From contig NZ_LSBB01000021.1 of assembly GCF_001584335.1 (NCBI RefSeq), positions 1 to 55,295 of the forward strand: a DNA stretch of 55,295 nt, in the 5' to 3' direction. The stretch is from Bacillus atrophaeus (GTDB lineage Bacteria; Bacillota; Bacilli; Bacillales; Bacillaceae). The notes under the pieces were generated by a model. It saw only the letters and a program-made list of their open reading frames with translations, searched no databases and was not told the origin of the DNA. Below are positions 10,611 through 20,506 of the stretch, one piece after another (the stretch's first letter is position 1; each line of letters starts with the position of its first letter). The position numbers and the translations under genes are program-made.

Positions 10611-11387
10611 CTATACACTTCCTACGCGATTCCGTTCATAAATAATTTCAAGCCCTTTCAGGGTTAAGAACGGGTCGACGATATCTATACAATCTGATTC
10701 ATTCGCAATCAATGGCGCAAGGCCCCCGGTCGCAATGACTTTAGGCTCTTGGCTCGACTGCCATTTCATTCTTTTAACGATTCCTTCCACTTGGCCGACA
10801 TAGCCAAATAAAATTCCCGACTGCATCGCAGTAACTGTGTTTTTGCCGATGATTTGATCAGGACGGGCAATTTCTATTCGAGGCAATTTCGCGGCACGGG
10901 AGTACAGCGCCTCTGTAGAAATTGTAATACCCGGGGCTATCGCTCCGCCCATGTATTGTTTGTTTTCATCAATATAACAATACGTCGTCGCCGTTCCAAA
11001 ATCGACAACAATGAGAGGGCTGCCGTATAACTGAATGGCCGCGACGGCGTTGACGATCCTGTCTGCCCCGACCTCTTTTGGATTATCATATTTTATATTT
11101 AAACCTGTTTTCATACCGGGACCGACAATTTGCGGGTCGATATGAAAGTATTTCTTGCACATTCTTTCTAATGCAAACATAATCGGCGGCACAACTGATG
11201 AAATAATAATTCCTTCAATTTGCTCAAACATAAGACCGACATATTCAAATAAAGAGTGCAGAAGCATTCCGAACTCATCTTCTGTTTTATGCCTGCTGGT
11301 CTCAATACGCCAGTGATATTCTAATTCCCCATCATGATATACACCAATCACGGTGTTGGTGTTCCCCACATCAATAACCAGTAACAA
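10611..11387 (-). CDS. coaX: Type III pantothenate kinase
   Basis: First step of coenzyme A synthesis, phosphorylating pantothenate. The 258-residue protein of the ASKHA-type fold shows the N-terminal phosphate motif [38 protein letters not shown] near residue 95 and VDFGTATTY near residue 124. The start is TTG 11387 (TTG TTA CTG), which places the DVGNT motif at the usual distance from the N terminus; GGTGATAG is the likely ribosome site. B. subtilis name yacB. Confidence 0.95.
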   Translation of the reverse strand: MLLVIDVGNTNTVIGVYHDGELEYHWRIETSRHKTEDEFGMLLHSLFEYVGLMFEQIEGIIISSVVPPIMFALERMCKKYFHIDPQIVGPGMKTGLNIKYDNPKEVGADRIVNAVAAIQLYGSPLIVVDFGTATTYCYIDENKQYMGGAIAPGITISTEALYSRAAKLPRIEIARPDQIIGKNTVTAMQSGILFGYVGQVEGIVKRMKWQSSQEPKVIATGGLAPLIANESDCIDIVDPFLTLKGLEIIYERNRVGSV

Positions 11388-11529
11388 CCTCTATCACCAC
11401 TTTTGAATAGTTTCTCTATCATTAGTTTTACAACATTCTACAATACCATACACGATCAGTAACTGATTTGTAAATAAAACGATACCATATCCGGGTGTTC
11501 AGAAATAACTGTCTTTTATCCTTTTTCAC

Positions 11530-11566
11530 AACAAAAAAACTGCCAAGACAAGCTGGCAGTTTTTTC
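11530..11566 (-). terminator. ftsH terminator
   Basis: Stem AAAAAACTGCCA/TGGCAGTTTTTTT with an 8-nt loop, 18 bp after the ftsH stop on the minus strand. The remaining intergenic DNA up to coaX (11388-11529) probably holds the coaX promoter, but no convincing -35/-10 pair stands out. Confidence 0.92.
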
Positions 11567-11583
11567 AGAGTAAGAAAGTGAAT

Positions 11584-13503
11584 TTATTCTTTAGGATTGT
11601 CTTTCTTTTCTTCTTCTGTTTTTGACAGAATGTTAACTTTTACATCATCGCTCTTCTCATGATCATCTGAGAACTTGCGCTCCGGCAATGTACCATGATC
11701 TGTAAGATGCTTGATTTGTTCAGCATCCAATGTTTCAACTTCAAGCAATGTTTGAGCGATCAATTCAAGCTTATCGCGATTTTCTGTCAGAATAGTCTTC
11801 GCGCGTTCATAGCTTTCTTTAATGAAACGCTGAATTTCCTGATCGATTTGATAAGCGATTTGTTCACTGTAGTTTTGCTCGTTGTTGAAATCACGGCCTA
11901 GGAATACTTGACCGCCCTGGGATTGGCCAAATTGCAGCGGACCCAGTTTGTCGGACATACCGAACTCTGTAACCATTCTTCTTGCTATATTTGTCGCGCG
12001 CTGGAAGTCATTGTGCGCTCCTGTGCTGACTTCGCCAAAGATGATTTCTTCAGCAACACGTCCGCCCAAGAGACCGACAATCTTATCAAGCAGTTCAGGT
12101 TTCGTCTGGAAGTAACGGTCTTCTCTAGGAAGCATAACCGCATAACCGCCAGCCTGCCCGCGAGGTACAATTGTTACTTTATGAACCATATCCGCTTCAT
12201 CCAAAACAAGTCCGATGACGGTATGACCGGCTTCGTGATAAGCTACGATATTGCGTTCTTTCTTCGATATGACACGGCTTTTCTTAGCCGGACCGGCAAT
12301 GACTCGATCCGTTGCTTCATCAATGTCGCGCATATCAATTTTTTTCTTATTTTGACGAGCGGCTACAAGAGCTGCTTCATTCAATAGGTTTTCTAAATCA
12401 GCGCCGGAGAATCCAGGTGTTCTCGTAGCGATCGCTTTGAGATTAACTGTTTCATCAAGCGGTTTGTTTCTCGCATGGACTTGCAATACCGCTTCACGGC
12501 CGATGACATCAGGTCGGTCGACAGTGATCTGACGGTCAAAACGTCCCGGACGAAGCAAGGCAGGGTCCAAGATATCCGCGCGGTTTGTAGCCGCAATAAT
12601 GATGATTCCTTCGTTTGAGCTAAAGCCGTCCATTTCAACAAGCAGCTGGTTAAGCGTCTGTTCACGTTCATCGTGCCCGCCGCCAAGACCTGCTCCACGC
12701 TGACGCCCTACTGCGTCGATCTCATCAATAAAGATCAAACAAGGCGCGTTCTTCTTAGCATTTTCGAACAAATCACGCACACGGGAAGCACCGACACCGA
12801 CAAACATTTCAACGAAATCAGATCCGCTGATGCTGAAGAAAGGTACACCGGCTTCGCCCGCAGAAGCTCTGGCAAGTAATGTTTTACCAGTACCAGGAGG
12901 CCCTACTAACAGTACGCCTTTAGGTATTCTTGCGCCTAGCTCGGCGAACTTGCGAGGATCTTTAAGAAACTCAACAACCTCGACAAGCTCTTGCTTTTCT
13001 TCATCAGCGCCAGCTACATCTTTAAATTTGACACGTTTCTTTTCCTCTGTATAGAGCTTCGCTTTACTCTTACCGAAGTTCATAACACGGCTTCCGCCGC
13101 CTTGAGCCTGGTTAAGCAGGAAGAAAAACAGAATGAAGATAATGACAAACGGGATGATGGTCGTCAAGAACGTCACCCATCCGCTCGTTTCTTGAGCGGG
13201 CTCAACTTTCACATCCGTCTTTTTCAACGCACTAAATATCTGGTCTGCTCCCTTTCCTTCAGGAACATGAGTCAAAAAGTATTGATCCTTGTCGTAGTTT
13301 TTCAGCTGTCCTTTTACCTCATAAACACCCCTGACAGGCTGAACCGAAACGCTATCTACCTTCCCGTTATCCAGGTTTGTGATAAACGTACTGTACGACA
13401 TATTTTCTGTTTTCGGATTTGAGGTTTGGAAATAACTCACAACCCCGATTACTACTAATAAAATAAGTAAATAAAAAATGGTATTACGGAAGACCCGATT
13501 CAT
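11584..13503 (-). CDS. ftsH: ATP-dependent membrane zinc metalloprotease FtsH
   Basis: Membrane-bound AAA+ protease that degrades SpoVM, Spo0E and other proteins in B. subtilis. The 639-residue protein has TM helices at about 7-24 and 109-132 around an extracytoplasmic domain, Walker A GPPGTGKT (201-208), Walker B LIFIDEID (near 256-263), the second region of homology [20 protein letters not shown] and the zinc site HEAGH (423-427). It starts at ATG 13503 behind GGGAGGAGG, 97 bp after hprT with its own promoter candidate, and ends with a strong terminator. Confidence 0.99.
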   Translation of the reverse strand: MNRVFRNTIFYLLILLVVIGVVSYFQTSNPKTENMSYSTFITNLDNGKVDSVSVQPVRGVYEVKGQLKNYDKDQYFLTHVPEGKGADQIFSALKKTDVKVEPAQETSGWVTFLTTIIPFVIIFILFFFLLNQAQGGGSRVMNFGKSKAKLYTEEKKRVKFKDVAGADEEKQELVEVVEFLKDPRKFAELGARIPKGVLLVGPPGTGKTLLARASAGEAGVPFFSISGSDFVEMFVGVGASRVRDLFENAKKNAPCLIFIDEIDAVGRQRGAGLGGGHDEREQTLNQLLVEMDGFSSNEGIIIIAATNRADILDPALLRPGRFDRQITVDRPDVIGREAVLQVHARNKPLDETVNLKAIATRTPGFSGADLENLLNEAALVAARQNKKKIDMRDIDEATDRVIAGPAKKSRVISKKERNIVAYHEAGHTVIGLVLDEADMVHKVTIVPRGQAGGYAVMLPREDRYFQTKPELLDKIVGLLGGRVAEEIIFGEVSTGAHNDFQRATNIARRMVTEFGMSDKLGPLQFGQSQGGQVFLGRDFNNEQNYSEQIAYQIDQEIQRFIKESYERAKTILTENRDKLELIAQTLLEVETLDAEQIKHLTDHGTLPERKFSDDHEKSDDVKVNILSKTEEEKKDNPKE

Positions 13504-13545
13504 TCCTTACCTCCTCCCACAGTAAGCACAACTATGTTCAATAGT

Positions 13546-13574
13546 ATCATAGAAAATCATTCCAATACAACCAA
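13546..13574 (-). promoter_or_regulatory. Candidate ftsH promoter
   Basis: TTGGTT (13569-13574) and TATGAT (13546-13551) on the minus strand with a 17-bp spacer, about 43 bp upstream of the ftsH start, in the gap after hprT. It is a reasonable sigma-A match with a weak -35. Confidence 0.5.
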
Positions 13575-13600
13575 TAACCATCTCGGAAGCAGGCCGCTTA

Positions 13601-14140
13601 TCAGCTTTCATAAACTGCCGGTTTTAACACTCCGATATAAGGCAGATTGCGATATCGCTCAGCGTAATCAAGTCCGTAACCCACAACAAATGCGTCAGGA
13701 ACTTTAAAGCCTACGTAGTCTGCTTTAATATCCGCTTTTCTTCCGCTTGGTTTATCCAAAAGGGTAACAATCTTAATTGATTTTGCTTTACGGTATCGGA
13801 AGAGCTCTACAAGATAACTTAACGTTAACCCACTGTCGATAATATCTTCAATAATTAAGATGTCCCGGCCTTCTACAGATGTATCCAAATCTTTTATGAT
13901 TTTTACTTCTCCAGAAGAAACGGTTGAATTTCCGTAGCTTGATACATCCATGAAATCCATTTCCAAATATGTATCAATATGTTTCAAGAGGTCTGCCATA
14001 AAAGGAAGAGCTCCCTTTAATACACCGATCGCCAGCGGAAATTTATCTTTGTACTCGCTTGTTAAATCAGCTCCAAGCTCTTTTACTTTCTTTTGAATCT
14101 CTTCTTCAGAGATCAAAACTGATTCAATATCTTGTTTCAT
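13601..14140 (-). CDS. hprT: Hypoxanthine(-guanine) phosphoribosyltransferase
   Basis: Salvages hypoxanthine and guanine with PRPP. The 179-residue type I PRTase has the PRPP loop [14 protein letters not shown] near residue 94 and [18 protein letters not shown] phosphate loop near residue 39. ATG 14140 overlaps the tilS stop by 4 bp. In B. subtilis HprT and TilS interact and co-regulate ftsH; the preserved tilS-hprT-ftsH order fits this, but the interaction cannot be read from sequence. Confidence 0.98.
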   Translation of the reverse strand: MKQDIESVLISEEEIQKKVKELGADLTSEYKDKFPLAIGVLKGALPFMADLLKHIDTYLEMDFMDVSSYGNSTVSSGEVKIIKDLDTSVEGRDILIIEDIIDSGLTLSYLVELFRYRKAKSIKIVTLLDKPSGRKADIKADYVGFKVPDAFVVGYGLDYAERYRNLPYIGVLKPAVYES

Positions 14141-15555
14141 GATTTTGCTTGCCCCCTACACATTTCATGCTGTCTATATTGTAATACAATGCGGTCGCCG
14201 TTTGGAATCACAAGATCTTCAAAAATGGATTTTTTCAAGCCGGGTATCCAGATAATTTCACCGGTTGCATCAGTCACAATCGGCCAGCTGTCTCTCATTT
14301 GCAGAGGCAATTTTTTATCAATAAATATATCCTTTACCTTTTTTGAGCCATTCATCCCTTTAAGTTTCATCCGGTCACCTATTCTTCTCGTGCGGACTGT
14401 TAAAGGAAATCGCACCTTGTCTTGACTTGTAATAAAAACAGCATTCCCAATTCCATCAAGAGATTCAGCATCGCGCTCAACCGTTATCTGAGAACCGCCA
14501 GGGAGAATCACCGTTTCACCGGCAGTTCCGCTTATTTGATATTCAAAGGGAACTTCTTTACATTGCAATTGTTCAAATGTAAACAAACATGTCTGATATG
14601 ATTTGACCACCTTCAGTCCGTTTGGAAAGTCAAGCACTCCCGAAGGACTGCCGTTTTTCGCCCATTCTAAAAATTGCTGAATGTGCCGGGCGGAAAAAGA
14701 CGATGGAACGTTTTCATAAAGATAGTTTAATATTAGTTGAACTCCTCTTCTTTGTAAAGGCATTGGGAGGGCAAGCAATGCGGCGGAATTCAATTCAACT
14801 GATGTTTCAGACTGGCTTGTGATTACTTTATTCATTTCATCTTTCGTTAATGACTGCAAGTATTGTTCATCTTCAGTCAGGGATTCGCTTACCTTTTGAA
14901 ACTTTCTGTGCACATCGTGTGATTCTTGTTTTAAAAAGGGAAGCACGGCTTTTCTGAACCGGTTTCTGGTGTAATCATCTTTGGCATTGCTCTCATCTGT
15001 CCTGTACCTTACATCATGTTCGAGACAATATGTAAGCACATCTTCCTTTGTAATTGAAAGGAATGGTCTGATGAGCCATCCGGTCTCAAACTTCCGTACT
15101 GGCTGCATTCCGGCCAGTCCTGCTCCGAGGGTGCCTTTCGCCAGCCTCATGAGCATGGTTTCAACCTGATCATCACCATGATGGGCAAGCGCTAAATAAT
15201 CAGCCTGGTGCTTGACCATAAGGTCCTTAAAGAACCGGTATCTGCACTCACGCGCGGCGGCCTGCTTATTGAGTCTGTTCATTTCAGCATAAGCAGAAAC
15301 GTCAATTTTCACTGTTTCACAGGTGATCCGTTCAGTCTCGCAATATGCTTGTACAAATCGCATATCTTCTTCAGATGCTGCTCCTCTGAAACTGTGGTCA
15401 ACATGCGCGGCGATAATAACCGAAGCACGGCCAAATTGTGTGTGCAGGAAGTTGAGAAGAGCCATTGAATCAGGGCCTCCGGAAACGCCTACAATGATTG
15501 TTGCCCCTTCTAAATGAAGATTGTATTTTTCGAAAAAGTCTTTCACACTGTTCAC
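14137..15555 (-). CDS. tilS: tRNA(Ile)-lysidine synthetase
   Basis: Modifies C34 of the tRNA-Ile with CAU anticodon to lysidine, an essential decoding step. The 472-residue protein has the N-type ATP pyrophosphatase loop SGGPDS at residues 25-30, [14 protein letters not shown] near residue 125, and a C-terminal TilS domain ending in RGQAKS. The GTG at 15555 is chosen as start because GAGGAGG lies 5 bp upstream; the ATG 14 codons earlier has no ribosome site. The length matches B. subtilis TilS (yacA). Confidence 0.95.
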   Translation of the reverse strand: MNSVKDFFEKYNLHLEGATIIVGVSGGPDSMALLNFLHTQFGRASVIIAAHVDHSFRGAASEEDMRFVQAYCETERITCETVKIDVSAYAEMNRLNKQAAARECRYRFFKDLMVKHQADYLALAHHGDDQVETMLMRLAKGTLGAGLAGMQPVRKFETGWLIRPFLSITKEDVLTYCLEHDVRYRTDESNAKDDYTRNRFRKAVLPFLKQESHDVHRKFQKVSESLTEDEQYLQSLTKDEMNKVITSQSETSVELNSAALLALPMPLQRRGVQLILNYLYENVPSSFSARHIQQFLEWAKNGSPSGVLDFPNGLKVVKSYQTCLFTFEQLQCKEVPFEYQISGTAGETVILPGGSQITVERDAESLDGIGNAVFITSQDKVRFPLTVRTRRIGDRMKLKGMNGSKKVKDIFIDKKLPLQMRDSWPIVTDATGEIIWIPGLKKSIFEDLVIPNGDRIVLQYRQHEMCRGQAKS

Positions 15556-15660
15556 AACGTCCTCCTCACGATGAGCAGGTATTTTAAAGATATACATATC
15601 CTATCACTTTCAAACCTTCCAAGCAAAGAAGAAGCACGGGTTTTGCATATCTAAAAACAA

Positions 15661-16677
15661 TCAAATCAAAAAAAGGACAATGTATGCAAAATAGAGCGCA
15701 AGGACGCTAATAACGATAAGGGTTGTTTCAAACAATCCGCTCGACTTGACTGCTTTCTTTTTGGCTTTATACCTCGTTTGTGTCACTTTGCCTTGCCGAG
15801 GCTTTGGCTGCTGTGTTCCTGATGACGCTTGAGACGATGTCGGAGCAGGCGCTTTTCTTCTTTCATTCTGACGGCCTGCTGCCAGCAAGTCATTTTTCAT
15901 CGCATCGGCTGATTGATAATCTCCGTTCAAAGCGGACACCAGCACTTTTTTATACTTTTTTAAAAATGGGTTGCCCTCAATGATGGAGCGAAGCTGTTCC
16001 TTCGGCTGATGCGACTTTTTGAATTCCTTTTTATGTACACAATTGATCATAATCATCGCAACAGCAAAGAGGTCATATGAGGGCTCTGCTTTTCTTGTGC
16101 CATATCCCCAATAGCCCCTATCGAAAAACTCTGTATATTCTTTTACGGCTCGGCCTTCCTTTGTTGTACCCCCGACATCTATACAGCGTATTCTCGCAGG
16201 CGGACCGTTTACAATCAGGTTATCCGGCTTCAGATCACCGAAAATCCAACCTTGCTGATGAAGAACAGAGAGACTCGACAAAAGTTGAACCATTAGCACA
16301 GGCACCCATTCCAAGCCCCTTTGGCTGACATATTGCAAAAGCAGCGGACCTTCTATATATTCCATCACATAAAAGGAAATATTGATTTTCGCACTTGGAA
16401 CGAAGGCATCATCGACATCAAAAAAAGAAGGCCCCATAGTTCTCGATTGGGCCTTTGAAAAAGATTTTAAGACATTCACTTCAGAAGTAATAGACATGCT
16501 GTCATCACTAACTTTCAAGGCAACAAGTCCATCTGATGCTTCCGCCAAATAAACGATTCCGTTAGCCCCTTTTCCAAGCTGTTTAAGCAATCTGTAAGGT
16601 TTACCATTCCATTTCCCTTGGATTATAGTGCCCGTCGACAGACTACATGCCAAACTCGTCAAAGCGTCGTTCATCAT
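15661..16677 (-). CDS. yabT: Membrane-anchored Ser/Thr protein kinase YabT
   Basis: Hanks-type kinase of sporulation; in B. subtilis it is DNA-activated and phosphorylates RecA (family knowledge). The 338-residue protein has a glycine loop LGKGANGIVYLAE, the catalytic loop FGDLKPDNLIV, an IDVGG variant in place of the usual DFG, a basic linker rich in Lys/Arg (about 275-310) and a C-terminal TM helix (TTLIVISVLALYFAYIVLFLI region). The start ATG 16677 lies inside the yabS 3' end (35-bp overlap). It is expressed with yabS from a sigma-F promoter. The 34 extra upstream codons of the open frame are inside yabS and are not used. Confidence 0.9.
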   Translation of the reverse strand: MMNDALTSLACSLSTGTIIQGKWNGKPYRLLKQLGKGANGIVYLAEASDGLVALKVSDDSMSITSEVNVLKSFSKAQSRTMGPSFFDVDDAFVPSAKINISFYVMEYIEGPLLLQYVSQRGLEWVPVLMVQLLSSLSVLHQQGWIFGDLKPDNLIVNGPPARIRCIDVGGTTKEGRAVKEYTEFFDRGYWGYGTRKAEPSYDLFAVAMIMINCVHKKEFKKSHQPKEQLRSIIEGNPFLKKYKKVLVSALNGDYQSADAMKNDLLAAGRQNERRKAPAPTSSQASSGTQQPKPRQGKVTQTRYKAKKKAVKSSGLFETTLIVISVLALYFAYIVLFLI

Positions 16678-17380
16678 CTTCCAACATGCCCCTTCTTGAA
16701 CGTATTTTCTCAAAATGCTGTGTCGCTTCACGTAGCGCCGGGCCGGTAGGTGTAATGCCGCCTGTTGAAAGCTTCGCAAAGAGTGTGGAAAGAGATTGCA
16801 GCTTTGGCGTCCAATTCAGCACAAGCTCGACCTCTTGTTTTTTCCCGGGAAATATAAACATCGCAAATTCATTATTCCCGATTCTTGAGTTGAGACTGAT
16901 AGAGAGATCAATCAGCGCCTCTTTCACTGTGGGGAGCTTCGGAGCCATACTGGCGCTTGTATCAACAAGCACTAGCACCTGAAGATGCACCGTTTCCCCC
17001 AGTTCATCAACCACTTCCATCACTTCGCCGCGTTTTTCCGGAGAGAGTTCCTCCATTTCCACATTCTTTCCCAAGATTTGCTTAAGCTCTTGATTGACAA
17101 CGCCTTGCAGAGTTTGAGTCATTGCCTTTTTCGTCACCATCTGTACGGTCTGAGAGAGCTGTGATGCGTACACTACCTGGTGCACACCTCCGCCGGCAAG
17201 GGCTATGCCTTCGACTTCTTTCATTGCTTCATGATCGACTGTGTTTTCCTCCATAATACCGATGACATTCACCGTAATTCCCTGCTCCTTAGCAAAAGCC
17301 GCCATTGCCAGCGGGTCTTCTCCATGGTTAGAGCAGCCGTCCGTTATCAGCAGAATCTGATTTAAATGTCCACTTTTCAC
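16643..17380 (-). CDS. yabS: VWA-domain protein YabS
   Basis: A 245-residue protein built from von Willebrand A-like folds: HLNQILLITDGCSNHGEDP at the N terminus and a MIDAS-type LVLVDTSASMAPKL (DxSxS) in the second half. No signal peptide or TM segment, so cytoplasmic. The start is GTG 17380 with AGGAGG 8 bp upstream; an in-frame ATG 17 codons earlier lies at the sigma-F -10 element and could not be in that transcript. It forms a forespore operon with the kinase gene yabT. Its partner and role are unknown to me; a scaffold for YabT is only a guess. Confidence 0.85.
   Translation of the reverse strand: MKSGHLNQILLITDGCSNHGEDPLAMAAFAKEQGITVNVIGIMEENTVDHEAMKEVEGIALAGGGVHQVVYASQLSQTVQMVTKKAMTQTLQGVVNQELKQILGKNVEMEELSPEKRGEVMEVVDELGETVHLQVLVLVDTSASMAPKLPTVKEALIDLSISLNSRIGNNEFAMFIFPGKKQEVELVLNWTPKLQSLSTLFAKLSTGGITPTGPALREATQHFEKIRSRRGMLEDDERRFDEFGM
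16840..16853. other. Candidate Noc-binding site within yabS
   Basis: TTTTCCCGGGAAAT matches the 14-bp palindromic Noc-binding consensus ATTTCCCGGGAAAT at 13 of 14 positions. Noc is a CTP-dependent nucleoid-occlusion protein that in B. subtilis binds sites spread over the chromosome, often inside genes. The site lies in the yabS coding region. Confidence 0.7.
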
Positions 17381-17428
17381 ATTCCATTCCTCCTGGAGAA
17401 TACGATCATTCTCAGTCTGATTTATTTC

Positions 17429-17458
17429 CATCTTCGCCAGAAGAAATTTGATTTATAC
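17429..17458 (-). promoter_or_regulatory. sigma-F promoter of yabS-yabT
   Basis: Minus-strand GTATA (17454-17458), a 15-bp spacer, then GGCGAAGATG (17429-17438), matching the sigma-F pattern GYATA-N15-GGNNANAMTR at all but one informative position. It lies just downstream of the spoIIE stop and about 50 bp before the GTG of yabS. This predicts forespore expression, consistent with the known class of yabT. Confidence 0.8.
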
Positions 17459-17465
17459 GGAACGG

Positions 17466-19955
17466 TTATGAAATTTCTTGTTTATTTTGAAAGAGAGCCG
17501 GAACAGGAATTGACGCCCATTTTGGAGTGTTATGGTCAATTCGGACAACAACGACAGTCATATCATCTTCGATTTGACCTGATCGCGTACGGATGACCTC
17601 CTCCATCATTACATCCGCAATTTCTTGCGGGTCTTCGGTTTTTAGCCCTTTCATTTTGCGCTTCATCCATAAGTCATAGTTCTCCACGTGCTTAGGACCT
17701 TCAAAAATACCGTCACTCATCATAATCAGGAGATCACCGGCCTTCAGCTGTTCGCTTACAACTTCTACATCAAATTCGTTAATAATGCCGATTGGCAGGT
17801 TGCTTGCCTGTACTTTTATGACTTGCTCCCCGCGTTTAATAAAGCTTGGTGTCGATCCGACCTTCAAGAATTTACAGCTCGCGTCCTGAAGATCAATAAT
17901 GGACAGGTCCAGTGTGGAATAGATTTCATCAGTTGTCCGTAACGACAAGATACTATTGATTGTTTTGATTGCTATTTTTTCATCAATTCCCGATTCGAGA
18001 ATTTTTTCTAGCAGCTTTATTGTCTCGTTGCTTTCAAAGTGCGCTCTTGCGCCATTTCCCATGCCATCGCTGATTGCCGCTGCATATTTTCGCGCGCCCA
18101 GCTCCATCATGCTGTAGCTGTCGCCGGAGACAAGGCCGCCTCCTTTTGCCGCATGAGCCGCGCCCGTAGACACCCTGTATGATTTAGTTGAACCGAAAGC
18201 CACATGGCTATATCCATTTGGATGGTCTGAATGCTGTTCGGCTTTTACCAAAATCTGCTCCTCAAGTATATCTGAAAGCATAGGTGCAATGATTTTTTCA
18301 CTTTCTCCATGCCCTCCGCTAAAAGGGATTGTCATTTCAATGTCAATATTGCCTTGTTCAAGGCTGTAGATTTCTACCTGCTGTATTTCTATTCCGAAGT
18401 GTTGCAAAGCCTCTATAATTTGCTCCTCTTGGATAAAGTGCTGTTCTCTTTCCCTTTTTATTTCCCGAGAAAAGTCTGACATAACTTCGGAAACGCCCAA
18501 AAGCTGTTCAGCAACCAGCCGCCTGCTGTCTTGGACCTTTTTCTTTAGTGTCAAATGGGCCTGATGGTGAGCAAGCTCGTCTTCAATCAGTTCTTCCACT
18601 TGACGGGATTTTGAACAATGCTGTTCGAACTCTTTTTTCAGACGGCGGTTTGTTGTGTATTGATTTTGTTCGGTTTCAAGCATAACTTGTTTCATTACGT
18701 CATATGTTTTATCAAAGTTCTGAACCCAGCATTTATTTTTCTTATAGCAGGTTTGGCAAGAATGCTCCGTGATCTTACTTAGGAAAAGATCAACTTCGCT
18801 GTCTTCATTCTGATCTTCCGGCACTGTTTGATAGAAGGTGGCAAAGCTTTCTGATAAAGCGTGAAAGACATTGGAGAACTGGTCAACCTTTTGAGCGGTT
18901 ACATCTCTGATCTTCCTCGCATATTGCTGCTGCTCCTGAATATGTTCGGCAGTCCCCGGAATGTATTTCGCCACTTTTTTAGTAATCGATTGGGGGGTCA
19001 GCAAAAACAGCACAACAGCGATTAACGATTCATATAACGTCGTCATCAGCCCTGCTGAGCCTTCACCATATAGTGATATAAGGAGAGATCCTATGATCAG
19101 GCCGATTGCCGCACCTGCTTTCTTTCCTTCTTTCAACAGACCGCCCAGCAGGCCGGAAAACGCGAGTAAACTCATTTGGTACAGGTTTCCGATATTAGCA
19201 AGACCGAGAATCAATCCCGTCACTACGCCTACAGTACAACCGATGCTGGCCCCGCCGATAAAAGAAAAACTCAGCACAACATAACGGGCCAAAACATGCT
19301 CCGCCTGCATCCCTTGGAAAGATACACCTGCCAGACCGGTAAGGACAGAGGCAATTAAAATCATAAAACAAATAATTTCTTCTATTTTTAATGATTGCTT
19401 CACTTTTTTTACGGTGAAAATCGGAAGACTTTGGAGAAAGATCAGCGTTAATATAAAGGAAAGCCCGGCTTCTACGATAGCCATTACATAATCATAGGTT
19501 GTAAATGCGCCATTTTGCGCGTAGATAAACCCCGCTCTTGCAACGGCCATGGACAAGAACACCACGATCGGCAGCATTTTGACCCGGTCCTCTATCATAA
19601 AGGAAGCAATCTTTGAAAAGATGGAGAACACAAGCAATGCCGATAAAATAAGCAGAGAATGTTTTGGAGATATGGTCAGCGCGCCCGCCAGCAATGCCAA
19701 ACATGCATAAAATGCTTTGTCTCTTCTGATAAGCAGCATGGCACCGAAAAAAGGAAGCGCGAAAGGAAGGACCTCAGATAGAATAAAAGCTCGTCCGAGT
19801 AAAAAACCGATTATTACATAAATGAAACCCTTATAGAAAAATAGTGAATGCAGATGATGGACCACCAGCTTCGTACCTTTATCAAAAAAGGATTGAAGTT
19901 TTTCTAAAGCTTGTCCCGCCATCGGCCCGTTCACTCTTCTTTCTGCTTTTTCCAT
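17466..19955 (-). CDS. spoIIE: Stage II sporulation protein E, PP2C phosphatase
   Basis: Dephosphorylates SpoIIAA-P to release sigma-F and interacts with FtsZ at the polar septum. The 829-residue protein has an N-terminal region of about ten membrane helices (residues 45-325), a central FtsZ-interacting/oligomerisation region, and a C-terminal PP2C domain with AAISDGMGNGARAHFESN near residue 607 and QIEDDMTVVVVRI near residue 795. The start at 19955 (MEKAERR) has GGGAG 9 bp upstream; the ATG three codons earlier abuts that site. Controlled by a Spo0A-dependent sigma-A promoter. Confidence 0.98.
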   Translation of the reverse strand: MEKAERRVNGPMAGQALEKLQSFFDKGTKLVVHHLHSLFFYKGFIYVIIGFLLGRAFILSEVLPFALPFFGAMLLIRRDKAFYACLALLAGALTISPKHSLLILSALLVFSIFSKIASFMIEDRVKMLPIVVFLSMAVARAGFIYAQNGAFTTYDYVMAIVEAGLSFILTLIFLQSLPIFTVKKVKQSLKIEEIICFMILIASVLTGLAGVSFQGMQAEHVLARYVVLSFSFIGGASIGCTVGVVTGLILGLANIGNLYQMSLLAFSGLLGGLLKEGKKAGAAIGLIIGSLLISLYGEGSAGLMTTLYESLIAVVLFLLTPQSITKKVAKYIPGTAEHIQEQQQYARKIRDVTAQKVDQFSNVFHALSESFATFYQTVPEDQNEDSEVDLFLSKITEHSCQTCYKKNKCWVQNFDKTYDVMKQVMLETEQNQYTTNRRLKKEFEQHCSKSRQVEELIEDELAHHQAHLTLKKKVQDSRRLVAEQLLGVSEVMSDFSREIKREREQHFIQEEQIIEALQHFGIEIQQVEIYSLEQGNIDIEMTIPFSGGHGESEKIIAPMLSDILEEQILVKAEQHSDHPNGYSHVAFGSTKSYRVSTGAAHAAKGGGLVSGDSYSMMELGARKYAAAISDGMGNGARAHFESNETIKLLEKILESGIDEKIAIKTINSILSLRTTDEIYSTLDLSIIDLQDASCKFLKVGSTPSFIKRGEQVIKVQASNLPIGIINEFDVEVVSEQLKAGDLLIMMSDGIFEGPKHVENYDLWMKRKMKGLKTEDPQEIADVMMEEVIRTRSGQIEDDMTVVVVRIDHNTPKWASIPVPALFQNKQEIS

Positions 19956-19992
19956 TTCACTCATCTCCCACCTGTTCTATTCGTTGCTTGTC

Positions 19993-20025
19993 ATTATAGC
20001 GAAAGCACAGATAGGATTTTGTCAA
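19993..20025 (-). promoter_or_regulatory. spoIIE promoter with 21-bp spacer
   Basis: Perfect TTGACA (20020-20025) and TATAAT (19993-19998) on the minus strand, but separated by 21 bp rather than 17. This unusual spacing is characteristic of the Spo0A-activated sigma-A promoter of spoIIE in B. subtilis, where the hexamer at -35 is not used in the normal way. Confidence 0.88.
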
Positions 20026-20051
20026 AAGAAGGTAACGAATTCAAAGAAGTC

Positions 20052-20058
20052 TTCGACG
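20052..20058 (-). promoter_or_regulatory. Spo0A box upstream of spoIIE
   Basis: CGTCGAA on the minus strand, a one-base variant of the 0A box TGTCGAA, lying about 65-70 bp upstream of the expected spoIIE start site, as expected for Spo0A activation of this promoter. Confidence 0.6.
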
Positions 20059-20140
20059 GTTTCTGCCCTGATCCTCATTACTCTCTTATTTTTCCGAGGA
20101 TTTCTCAGAAATGTGTCAAATAACCGTGATGATCGAAATA

Positions 20141-20174
20141 AAAAAATCGGCTCCTCTATAGAAGCCGATTTTTC
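20141..20174 (-). terminator. tRNA operon terminator
   Basis: Inverted repeat AAAAATCGGCTTC/GAGCCGATTTTTT starting 8 bp downstream of tRNA-Glu on the minus strand, ending in a T run. Confidence 0.93.
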
Positions 20175-20180
20175 GCTTGA

Positions 20181-20252
20181 TGACCCGTACGGGATTCGAA
20201 CCCGTGTTACCGCCGTGAAAGGGCGGTGTCTTAACCGCTTGACCAACGGGCC
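20181..20252 (-). tRNA. trnSL-Glu: tRNA-Glu (anticodon UUC)
   Basis: 72-nt cloverleaf on the minus strand: acceptor GGCCCGT/ACGGGTC with discriminator A, anticodon loop CCTTTCA giving UUC, and T loop GGTTCGAATCC. The 3' CCA is not encoded, so it must be added by the CCA enzyme. It lies 10 bp after tRNA-Met and is followed by a terminator. Confidence 0.95.
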
Positions 20253-20262
20253 GTAAATGATA

Positions 20263-20339
20263 TGGTAGCGGCGGAGGGGATCGAACCCCCGACCTCACGG
20301 GTATGAACCGTACGCTCTAGCCAGCTGAGCTACACCGCC
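20263..20339 (-). tRNA. trnSL-Met: tRNA-Met (anticodon CAU), encoded CCA
   Basis: 77-nt cloverleaf on the minus strand starting GGCGGTGTAGCTCAGC, anticodon loop TTCATAC giving CAU, T loop GGTTCGATCC and encoded CCA. The anticodon stem lacks the three consecutive G:C pairs of initiator tRNA, so it reads as elongator Met. A lysidine-modified tRNA-Ile with CAU is the alternative, but position and sequence match B. subtilis trnSL-Met1 as I recall it. Confidence 0.9.
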
Positions 20340-20369
20340 ATGTCATTTGTGCTTACAAGCACAAGTTAT

Positions 20370-20398
20370 ATAATACAAAGGTTTATCTTATCCGTCAA
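20370..20398 (-). promoter_or_regulatory. tRNA operon promoter
   Basis: TTGACG (20393-20398) and TATTAT (20370-20375) on the minus strand with a 17-bp spacer, about 30 bp upstream of tRNA-Met. Confidence 0.8.
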
Positions 20399-20445
20399 CA
20401 GAAACTTAAATGTTATAATTTTCTGACTATAAAAGAGACATAAAA

Positions 20446-20480
20446 ATAAAAAAAGCACCCGCTGGGATAAACGGATGCTC
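20446..20480 (-). terminator. yabR terminator
   Basis: Stem GCATCCG/CGGGTGC with a T-run tail on the minus strand, located 27 bp after the yabR stop and before the tRNA promoter. Confidence 0.85.
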
Positions 20481-20506
20481 CATTTTATTTATAGAAAGCA
20501 GCAAGG

